NCBI GenBank assembly: GCA_029216955.1
Contig: JANAVB010031417.1
Location: 17,894,867 to 17,958,866 of the forward strand
DNA from: Iris pallida
Lineage: Eukaryota > Streptophyta > Magnoliopsida > Asparagales > Iridaceae
DNA length: 64,000 bases
Direction: 5' to 3'
The notes under the pieces: generated by a model
Told to the model about the DNA's origin: nothing
What the model saw: only the letters and a program-made list of their open reading frames with translations
The model's database searches: none
Shown: in pieces, positions 54,584-64,000 of the stretch
Layout: the number at the start of each line of letters is the position of its first letter
Position numbering within the stretch: position 1 is the stretch's first letter
Translations under genes and position numbers: made by a program

Positions 54584-56350
54584 TTATTATTGTAGCCAAA
54601 TCAAGTTTAAAATTAGTTTTAGTTTAAGAGAATTTTGTGATAGATGTGAACAAAGTGAAAGTTAAAATGGCTCGATTCAGTTTATTTTAAGAAATAATAT
54701 GACCAAAGTAATATATTTATAATATGTTTTTGGAGTTATTGTTACTATTAAGTTACCTAATTAAAATTTAAAATATTTTACTTCTAACCTGTACAAATGA
54801 GGCCACTGGATTGTACCGAGCCAACAAAATCATGAGTTGGCATCTTTGGATCCTCAGCAATGATTGATTTAAGTTACAAAAAACCCACAATTTATATTAA
54901 TGTGTTTGTTATGGTGTTCAATAATAATAATAATACTATGTTCCAAGTGACAAGTGTGAAAATATATGTACACTTCTAATCTATGCAAAGGAGGCGGAGT
55001 CTAGCGGCTAAAATCTTTGTTGTGTTAAATGAAGATACAAAATTACTAATTAAGTCTGTTTCTTAAGAGTCCAAAGCAAGAAATCACATTCATAGAAAAA
55101 TATTGTCAAAAAAAAAAAAAAAAAACGATTCTTTCTTGGCATTATTGTTTCAAGCTTAATAAGTATTATTTATTTATTTATTTGTTTATTTATTTATTTA
55201 TTTATTTTACTTCTAATCAATACATATAGTTCCAAGGAGCCAGTTGGCTTTTTCTTTTAATTAAAAAAAGAGATATATTAAAAATAAAATAAAAACACAG
55301 GCAGAGAGAATCATAGATCTGTGGAAGGATCTAAAAAAAGTTTTGATTGTACTAATTGATTGAGATCTTTGTGATCAACTATTCATAATAATAGGCTTAT
55401 GTCTCACAAACATTATATATAATTATGAAAAGATCTTTTCCAATTACATTGTTTGTAGTCGTTATGAATACTATTTCTTTATTTAATTGAATTCATGAAC
55501 CAAACATAATAATATATATCTTACACTTCAATCCAGTTGCATATCTAGAATTTTCATCCAAAGCCGACCCTTATTATTTAAAAAATAATAAATTATAATA
55601 AATATAATTATAGTTTTTAAAATATTATATATTAATATCAAATAATGTAAACTATTACAATCACTAAATAACCTCTCTCTCTTTTTATTCGAGACTTCCA
55701 ATTCTAAAAATATTGAACGTTGTTTTCATTCTTAACAGTATCCAATATGTCTCTTTCAATATATGTCTCTTCCAATCAGTTACATAATAAAGTCTTGACA
55801 ATATTCGTTGCAGAAAATACTCTCACTACAATTATAATTACAGTGAATAATAACAATGCATACCAATTTTAAAAGTAAATACACCAATGAATATGTACGA
55901 TACGAGTGAGTAGTGAGTATCTGTCTACTAAAAAGCTATTGGGACGAAGGAGGTTCTACAAGATATATCAAACTGATCCGATGGAGCCCTTGATATAGTA
56001 AACCCTTTATGGAATGATAAATGTGATTACATGCGCACTAATAAGAACAAATTCTTATCTTTAATCCTATTTAAGTAATACCTAACTTTACTCAATTAGT
56101 TCTTAATTTTGACTAAACATTTTTATATAACTTAATTTTATTCTATCTCTTTTCTAAAAGGAGGTTGCTATATTGCCTTCGGAATTGGCCCGCACTTTTA
56201 ACCCGCAGTACGCAAATTTTAAAGGGTATCCCACTCTCGTAAGGTATAGTCGGGGGTAAATTATTTTGTTTTAGGTTCTTGTGATATTATAGTTAGATAT
56301 TTAATGTTGGGTTGTCCTTAATTGCTGAATAATCCGACTGTGAATATGTT
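52954..56350. other. AT-rich intergenic region with microsatellites, no gene seen
   Basis: Contains (TTG)n(TTA)n at 54525-54592, (TTTA)n near 55168-55208, A/T homopolymers and a partial inverted repeat (GGGATATGGCCAA at 53443 and its reverse complement near 53531). No coding sequence was recognised. Confidence 0.5.
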
Positions 56351-56358
56351 GGTATAGC

Positions 56359-57085
56359 TAGGACTGTGCACAATTAAGTCAAACCGACCAAATCGAACCA
56401 AGCCAAACCGAATCGATTGGTTTTAAACCGAATTGATGGTTCAGTTGGTTTGGTTCGGCTTCAATTTTTTCAAAATCGACCGATTCGGTTCGGTTCACGA
56501 TTTGGTTATGCCAAAAACCGACTAAACCGAACCGAACCGAACCAAATCCTTGTTAAATAATTAGGGTTAGCTGGTTGTGTATGGGTTAATTGGGTTGTAT
56601 TATACCGGTTTGGTTCATTTATTCACATCACAGCCATTTATCAAGTTGAAGTTGAAAGAGCTCTCTCTCTCTTTCTCTTTCTCTAGTCTCAAAGAGAAGT
56701 GCTTACGGCTCCTATTCTTTTCTAATTGCTCCTGTGCACATGGAAGAGACTTTTGGTTGAATGTATATGATTTTTTATATGTATAATTGACATTTTTTTT
56801 CCACCTGCAAAGCGCAAGTTGAATTGAAGCTGCTGAATTGTATTTACTGTTGCAAAGTACAAGTTGATTGAGGTTTCACAAAAAAGAGAGCATACAGTCC
56901 ATTTTTTTATGTGATCAAAATCGACCAAGTCGAACCAAACCAAACCGAACCAAGTCGGCCGGTTTCAAAACCGAACCGACCATTTGGTTGGTTTGGTTCG
57001 ATTTTGTTTATTTTGAAACTGATTAACTTCAGTTCGACTTCGGTTGGGACCGAATAGGTCGACCACCGACCGATGCACACCCCTA
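56359..57085. mobile_element. Non-autonomous hAT-type element with perfect 8-bp TSD
   Basis: It starts TAGGACTGTGCA and ends with the reverse complement of TAGGGGTGTGCA. GGTATAGC is duplicated exactly at 56351-56358 and 57086-57093. Subterminal regions are rich in AACCGAACCAAAC and its complement, which extend the inverted symmetry. No coding capacity. It shares its end type with 38764 and is related in style to 6190-6939. Confidence 0.9.
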
Positions 57086-57563
57086 GGTATAGCTGTCTTT
57101 TGATTAATACTTATCAATTATTGATAAAGGAGAGATCGAGATCCCTACTCTTAAGCATCGATTTCCGTATATTTTTCGAAGTAATAGTCGTTGGATTGTC
57201 TTTTTTTAACATTTATGTTGGATTGTATCTTGTTTCCGGTTGAGCGCTCAAATTGAAGAGGGGGTGGGTGGGTGGGTGGGTGATAATAGAGTTGGTAATT
57301 ATTTAGTCTCACATCGGTTAAGAGGTGGGATCATTTGGTGTAGATAATTAGAATTTATCTAAAATAGCATTTAGAATTTATCTAAAATAGCATTTAGATA
57401 TCCTATTTTAAATCGTAAGAAGATTTTATCTAAAATAGCATTTAGATTCCATAAATAGGTTGTTAACAAATTCAGACTAGACTCCAATAATTTCAAATTA
57501 GATCCTTAAACTATCTTGTGACAAAAAAAGATAATCCAACCGTTGTTTCGAATAACAGTTTTT

Positions 57564-57630
<67 letters not shown>

Positions 57631-59389
57631 GACCATTTAAACTATTAAGAAAAATTGGATAGTTAAAAAACTAATTTGTAGGATGAAATAAAACATATCC
57701 AATTAACGGATGTTATTATAGGGACATTCATGGATACTTAATAGCAAAATTTTCCTTTTTTTTTCCCATATATAATAAAAAAATTGGGTATAATTGCACT
57801 CTTAGTCTATATGGTATAAAATCCTAAACTGGTATCAATATTTTTTTGAATCTAAATTTTTTAAATGGACACGTGAAGACTTAAACTTTAAATTAATATA
57901 AAATATAGTATTTAAGTTTAAACTCTAATTATTTATTAAATAAGTAGCAAAATGTCATATAATTAAGTGCTCAGTAGATGCTGTTTCCATCGATGTACTT
58001 GCTAAGTTACTTATTACAAACCTACCCTTCAGCACAGCGAACGAACGACAGACAAAGCCAACTCTTACACGTACACGTAAGCTCACGTGCAGTAGGACCC
58101 ACAAGATGCGAATTTAGTCTTACTCAAATATTTTTTGCAAAATCCAATAGTATGAATTATGAAAAAGCATGTGACGTGGTTTTTTAGGAATACATATGAC
58201 AAACAATAAAAATAAAATTTTGTAAAATCTATGAAATAAAATCCTATCACTGTTTCCGAGTACGTAGTCTCCGCCTCCGGCTAAGTTTTTATTTTATTTC
58301 TTCACACACGAGGAAAAAAAAAAGAAATTCGTATTCTTGCATATAAGCTCCTTTAACATATTTTTAAAAGTCTCAAATTAGTAACAATATTAGATGTAAT
58401 TTTCTTTAAACTCTTTTTGCTCACTCCTATGTTAGGATAAAAAAGAAATCTAAATAAGAAATATGCTGATTAGTTAGAAGCCTTTCTATTAGTTAGAGGA
58501 GTGAATAAGTGGGAGAAAAAAATGCTTAAATTATTTTTTTAAATATATAATTTAATTATTTATTTTTGCTTTTCTAACTCCATTTTCTACGAATTAAAGA
58601 TGTTGGATTTCTTTTGCACATGGGACAAAAAAGATTCGTGGTAACATATTTTCAAAGAAGTGCAATCCAAAACTTGGACTTTCACTTTGAGATTTTTGTT
58701 AAGGGGCTATTTTAGTTTGCCTCAAATAATAAAGTTATAATGTGGGGACATTTTTTTTTCCATATCCGAATCCGACACTAAAAAAAAATGAGGTCCTAAG
58801 CAATTTTGAAAATGGAGACTCATCTGTAAATTTTGACCGATTCTGAAAATAGAATCCCTATATAAATTTTGGATCGATGATGAAAATTAGGACCCTTATG
58901 TAATTTTTTGACCGAATCTAAAAATTAAGACTCCTATATAAATTTTGGACCGATCATAAATAACGAGAGCCCCTATAAATTTGGAATAACTTTTAAAATA
59001 GAAAGCTTTGTAAAATTTGGAGCCCCACGTCCATGCCTAGGTCGCCTATACTTGAAGTAGGCTTTGTCCGTAATTAAAAAAGTTCTCTTACATTCAGCCC
59101 CAAAATTTCTCCTACAACAAATAGTAAATTTTATAAAATTACTATAAATTCGGAGAACAAACACTAAAAATTGACTTACGATCAAAATTTTTATTTCTCC
59201 ATGGTTGATGGCCTCTTATCAAAATTCTTGAACCAAACAGGCCCACATGTGCAAATTACTAGTTTTGGAAGCTGATATAGAAATAGATTTAGGACTTGTA
59301 TGAAAAAAAAAAATTGTTCTCGTTTTCCGTATTATTTAATTCCATTTACTGTTTTTACTTTTGACGTGTTTTTTCTTTTCTTTTGTATT
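57086..59389. other. AT-rich intergenic region upstream of the F-box gene
   Basis: AGAATTTATCTAAAATAGCA repeats three times at 57347-57445. A (TA)n tract spans 57566-57628. GACC.A...TGAAAAT-type short repeats (GACCGATCTGAAAAT, GGATCGATGATGAAAAT) lie at 58835-58960. No gene is seen. Confidence 0.5.
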
Positions 59390-60986
59390 TGTTGGGTTTG
59401 GTGACTCTTTCTTCCTTCTCTCTCTCCTCTCTTTTCTTCTTCATCTCCACTCTCTCTCTCTGATAATTAGTTCCAAGAACACTCGGAAGAAGAACAAATT
59501 CTCAATTTTCGTTTGTGCTAAATTTGTTTGGTAATTGTGCAAATTTATCCCCATACTCTTGCAAATTTTCTTTCTTTTCGTCTTTCTGTTGATTGAAAGC
59601 AATTCTTGATCTCTTTCTTGGAAACAACACTCGTTCCATCCGCTGGAATCGTGAATATATTCAACAGATTGATTTATTTAATGTTTCAAAATTTATTCTT
59701 TCTTTCTTTTTTATGTCAAAGATCCAACTTCCCTTCGTAATTTCTTGTTGGCCTCTCTATTTTTTTTTTTCAGAATTAATATTTTTTTAACGCATCCATT
59801 GCTGTCATTGTTTGTTAGATTTGGTCTTTTATGTTGATTAAAAAACACTAACACCATCAGCTGGAATCATGGGTCTTTTTTTTGGAGAAAAAACGTTTAA
59901 AGGTTGAATCTTTCTTTGTTATATCAATATCAAATTTTGCTTGATGGGTTCTTCTTGGTCTCTCTAATATTTTCTGTTTTGTTTAGAATTAGAATTTATT
60001 TTCGTCCATCCATTGCTATCATTGTGTCTTTCTGTTGATTGGAAGCAATTAGATCTCTCTGTGGAAGCAAACACTAATTTACATCAGCTGGAATCATGGA
60101 CAATTCAACAGTGAGGCCTTTTTCTTGGAGAAAATGTTTCAAAAATATGATATTTCTTTCCTTTTTATGGCAAAGATCCAACTTTGTTTCATGGGTTCCC
60201 TCTTGGTCTTTCTATTTTGTAATGTTTTCTTTAGAAAAGTTTGTAGTGCATCCCTTGCTATCATTGCGTGGCTAGATATATTACGTTTTTTTTATGTTGA
60301 CTCAATGAGGAAATCATGGATAAATTCAACAGATGAGACTTTTTTTTAAGGATTTTTTCCCTTCAAAATGCAATCTTTATATAATTTTAATTTTTATTCT
60401 AAAGATCCGATTTTGCTTCATGATGGTTTCTAAATCCTCTGTTTTCTTTTTCCTCTCTAAAGTGTTTGTGCATCCCTTGCTAAAAGTAGCAATCTTACTG
60501 TGTTAAAGCAACCATCTCCTTCTCAACATCTCTGCAAATAGACTTCTTGTTAGCAATCTTATTATGTCTTTCCTACAAGCAACCACTTTTTATTGTTGTC
60601 CAAAATTGCACCAATTCACATTCTAGTCTTGCATATGGGGTTGCAAACAAGAATTTGGGCATTTATTGCAACTCAGTTTTGTCATTTCTTTGCTCTTTTT
60701 GATCTCTATTTCTACATGCTTCCTTTTCTCTCCATGGGCTCTTGATCTTTGAGTACAATTAGTTTTGTTTCTTTTATTTCTTGATGTTTCCACTTCTTGG
60801 TTTCTTGATCCTGATTCTTGTTATCTCAATCTTCACACTCCACTTCTGTTTGAATTTCCCCTTTCTTTCCAACTGAGAACCTATGATTACAGTTACAGTG
60901 GCTTCTTCGATTTTTTCCTTCTCGTTTGTAACCTCAGCTTGATCTACATCCTTGAACAGGATATCTCCTTATCCGGTCGAAAAAGA
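59390..60986 (+). promoter_or_regulatory. Promoter, leader and probable leader intron of the F-box gene
   Basis: A CT-rich patch (CTTTCTTCCTTCTCTCTCTC, 59407-59460) is typical of plant transcription starts and 5' leaders. The T-rich sequence from about 59500 to 60959 behaves like an intron and ends TGAACAG before GATATCTCC, a good acceptor 28 bases upstream of the ATG. The start site and donor are inferred, not shown. Confidence 0.5.
59585..60480. repeat. Four degenerate tandem copies in the leader region
   Basis: The blocks CAGCTGGAATCATG (59640, 59857, 60085, partly 60310), AAGATCCAACTT, and GCATCCATTGCTATCATTG (59790, 60003, 60244, partly 60467) recur in the same order. The period is about 215-240 bases. 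Copies are strongly diverged, so the expansion is old. Confidence 0.75.
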
Positions 60987-63900
60987 ATGGAGGATTGCTG
61001 TGAATACAGGGCATGGGGGGATCTCATCCCGGACGCCCTTGGCCTAATCTTCCGCAACCTACCCCTTCAAGAAATCCTAACAGTCATTCCCCGGGTCTGC
61101 AAATCCTGGGGCCGGGCGGTCTCCGGCCCTTACTGCTGGCAACAGATAGATATCGAGGAGTGGAGCCAGAGGTGCAAGCCGGAGCAGCTCGATAGCTTGG
61201 TCCGAATGCTCGTCGCCAGGAGCAATGGCTCCGTCCGGAGGCTTGCGGTCTTCGGGCTTCCTGATGACAACCTTTTCTCCTTCGTCGCCGATCAGTATGT
61301 TTATTCATCTTCAAAGTGCATGTCTTCAACTATTTAATATCTGTTATAGTTTGAGTTTAGTAGATTGTTTGGATTGCTGAAACTAGGTTTACTTGTTTAG
61401 AAATTTAAAATGCAAACTTCATTTCACAAGGTGACCTCTATACTTTACATACTATACATGCATTGCAATTTCCTTTCTGTTTATTTAGAGCTTTAGGAAG
61501 TTTATTCAATTAAACTCGCCTTAGTTTATCTAACATAATGAATTTGTAATCCTTATTGTGTAAAGCAATTGCTGAACTTCTAATATTTCGTGTCCTGCTC
61601 TTGTGAGTTGGTAGCATTTTTTTTTGTTGCAGTTCGCAATTTATTAGGAAACAGCATTTGTGTCCTTGTAGGAAAGTAGTCACCAACGATGAAGGGTTTT
61701 TAGTTATGCTTGAATCTTTATGACTTTTCTAGGAGTTTACTTGAATCTGAATGTAATTCTGTTGCGTTTCCCTTTGGGGGGTTAGTCAACAAGGATTTTA
61801 GAATCACGGTGGGGGTGTTACTTCCAAATCAAAGTGACTTCAGACAAAACACAATGATTATAAAATGCATGTGAATATGACTCTGATTTGAATCTACACA
61901 CTTGTGTTTTCGAGATCATTATTTATAAAATCACTGTTTTTGTAGTAATCTCTTTTGATTATTTTTTATGAATAACATGAACATGAATTGGGAATCGGCC
62001 AGAACTTCAATAATTTTTAACTGCGTGGACAAGTCTATATTCAGGACATCAATATCCAAGTGTAAATTCCCAAGCCGATGAACTTGCTAATTGCTATACA
62101 GGACATCCTGAACTACGATGTGCACACTTCAAGATCTAGGAATATCCTATTTTATCAACAAATAGACATTACAACGACTTCAAGCTCTAGGGGTCTCCTT
62201 CTATGGTGTCAACAAATAGACATTACAACAAACAGTTGGCGAGCATAGGCTAAAGTGAGAATGTAATTTCTAGAAAAGGAACACTATACAATGACGAGGA
62301 AGAAATGGTTCTTCTGCCGGTGTGCGAGTCCTTGCACTCATCATTAATCTTAGATTTCTTCCTTTCTTTTTTCTTTATTTTTTTTTTGGAGATACGTCTG
62401 AAGTAAAAGAGAGAGGAGATGAAACAAAGAAGATTGGGGGGTGGGGGGGGGGGGGGGGTCTGCAGAATCACACCTCAAGCAGGTGTGGTTATAAATTTGG
62501 ATTTTCAATTGAAAAATGTTATATGTGATTCAAAAATCACAATTTTACTTATTTTAGAATCTCAATTGACTAACGAACGGTTCATTGACGATTCACATTT
62601 GAGAACTGCTTGCTGTTGACTATCTCTGTATTTTGGAATCACCCATACGTAAATTCTGAAATCTAATAGACTAACCCCCTGGGATTTACACTTCTTCCAG
62701 GTGAGAGCTTGTTGATTTAAGAACTTTAAGCTTTAGTTCTTACTTGAACAGTCAGTATCCGGGATCTACTTTCTTGTTATTAAAATTAAGGTTACTTTGT
62801 CAATTTAATTCTTATTTCAACTACAAGAGGTTCTTGTTCTGCTGTCTTTTAGTTATTTAGTAGCCTGGAATAGTCCTGTAAAAAAAAATTTGATCAAAAG
62901 CTCAACCTCTCCATCACTTTAATGTCAGTCCAAATTCCAAAGCTCACATTAGGTGTTACAAATCTCAGATATAGAGCAGACTTATATTCGTCTTCAATCT
63001 CTCTTTCACTTTATGTTTTGTGTCTTATATTAGAAGGGAAACTCGAGAATATTTGACGATAATCAATTCAATCCGAGTGTGCATCACCTCTACGTACTTA
63101 AGCTAGAAACTTATGGTGGTGGATCCTTATCATAAGGAAAATCGTGCTCCTCTTTAGACTGGCGTAAGAACACTGACTTCTTGTTGCATCTCCTTGAATT
63201 CGGAAGGACGCCCACAGGTTATCTAATGGTCATTTGTATACACAACAATTTCAGTGGCACAGTTATGTAAGGTTTTGTAGTGATCAATTAACTTATTTTC
63301 TGTGATAATTATGGTCTAAAGTATCTATTTTTCCTATTCAACTCTTCTTTTGCATTTTGCTAGTGCTGGTTCCCTTCAGACGCTGGTGCTGCCGAGAAGC
63401 AAAATAAGTGATTCCATTGTAGAGCAAGTCTCAGCTCGGCTCTCTAACCTCACCTTCTTGGATGTGAGCTACTGCAAAAAGATAGGCCCGCGAGCCCTCG
63501 AGGCGTTTGGAAATAACTGCAAATCCCTTACTGGCCTGCGTCGGACAATGCACCCGTTGGAGGTTGCAGACAAGGTCAGCCAGGACGATGAGGCCTTTGC
63601 TATTGCTTCCACCATGCCACAGCTGCGGCACCTGGAGGTGGCCTACCTCCTGCTTACCACCCATGGGGTCCTTGAGATCCTTGCACGATGCAAGGAGCTC
63701 GACTACCTGGACGTCCGAGGTTGTTGGGAAGTGAAGCTGGACGAGAGGCTTCTCAAGGAAAACCATGCCGGCCTAAAGGTGCTGGGCCCTCATATTGTGG
63801 ATTCCTACGAGGGGAGTTTCTGGGACGACTGCTCGGATTATTCAGATACATCTTCTGTGTATTCTTGGGAGTTCATGGAGGACGAGGTTGTCTATGAAGG

Positions 63901-64000
63901 GGGGAGCGATGATGATAGTGACGATATTTGGGGCGATGAGCAAGCACCGGAGGGACTGGAAGTCAGGTTCTATGGGGGCGGGTTCAATCGTGCGTTTTCT
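60987..64000 (+). CDS. FBW2: F-box protein, FBW2-like (3' end outside window)
   Basis: F-box proteins recruit substrates to SCF (SKP1-cullin-F-box) E3 ubiquitin ligases; Arabidopsis FBW2 acts in ABA signalling and ARGONAUTE1 turnover. ATG 60987 opens MEDCCEYRAWGDLIPDALGL, an F-box running through LPLQEILTVIPRVCKSWGRA (residues about 10-50). The upstream in-frame codons belong to the leader. Exon 1 ends at 61294 (FSFVAD plus two bases), with donor GTATGT and a phase-2 intron. Exon 2 starts at 63364 with AGSLQTLVLPRSKISDSIVE, followed by leucine-rich repeats (LTFLDVSYCKKIG, LDYLDVRGCWEV). The C-terminus is acidic (FWDDCSDYSDTSS, DDDSDDIWGD) and the frame is open to the window end at residue 315. 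Arabidopsis FBW2 is about 317 residues, so only the stop is probably missing. No lesion is visible. Exons are GC-rich. Confidence 0.92.
61295..63363 (+). other. CDS intron of the FBW2-like gene
   Basis: It runs GTATGT...TTTTGCTAG and is phase 2: the split codon CA|T encodes His in VADHAGSLQ, as expected for the family. It holds a direct repeat CAACAAATAGACATTACAAC (62157 and 62210) and a poly-G tract (62435-62458). No antisense gene is seen. Confidence 0.85.

Overview
This is nuclear DNA of a flowering plant: a repeat-dense, mostly AT-rich intergenic region ending in one conserved host gene. The plant assignment rests on Mutator-like (MULE) and hAT elements, a plant L1-type LINE with a DUF4283/zinc-knuckle ORF1 and a zf-RVT tail, tRNA-derived SINEs, LTR retrotransposon remains, and captured pieces of plant genes. 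The exons and the LINE are GC-rich against an AT-rich background. That hints at a monocot but does not prove it.

Layout. 1-141 is the end of a small MULE. About 1155-4830 is a MULE with a MuDR-type transposase (in-frame stop) and, on the other strand, the first exons of a plant-mobile-domain-like gene. 5.2-9.0 kb holds an RNase H relic, an hAT-type element with a perfect 8-bp target-site duplication (TSD), a SINE and two MITEs. 9.08-10.0 kb is a Pack-MULE-like element carrying an antisense NPF (nitrate/peptide) transporter fragment, followed at 10.16-10.6 kb by a broken PTPA (PP2A activator) copy. 13.77-21.2 kb is a degenerate LTR element: 2.6-kb LTR, initiator-Met-type primer site, no visible gag/pol. 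A complete solo LTR of a different family (16663-19435, 5-bp TSD) is nested in it and holds an array of a conserved octamer. 21.5-22.1 kb has a Ty1/copia RNase H fragment. 22.65-24.84 kb is a minus-strand 3' LTR of the 13.8-kb family. 27.6-33.7 kb is an hAT-like MITE split by a 5.6-kb LINE whose reading frames are broken by four small lesions; the undisturbed sister MITE is at 42.5 kb. 34-47.8 kb is a mosaic of SINEs, MITEs and GC-rich-core MULEs, many with recognisable TSDs. 48.02-50.97 kb is an AT-rich MULE-like element full of a 7-bp repeat. 51.65-52.2 kb is an array of about 17 units that are each an inverted repeat. 52.8 kb is a SINE lodged in (TA)n, and 56.36-57.09 kb a second hAT-type element with an 8-bp TSD.

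The one apparently functional host gene is an FBW2-like F-box gene (plus strand, ATG 60987, CDS intron 61295-63363, running off the window end). It would supply the substrate-recognition subunit of an SCF ubiquitin ligase. Its CT-rich leader region at 59.4 kb is followed by a roughly 220-bp degenerate tandem repeat that probably lies in a leader intron.

All other coding sequence is transposon-derived or captured and damaged. No rRNA, functional tRNA or CRISPR locus was recognised. Element ends were found by eye; divergence and copy number were not computed.
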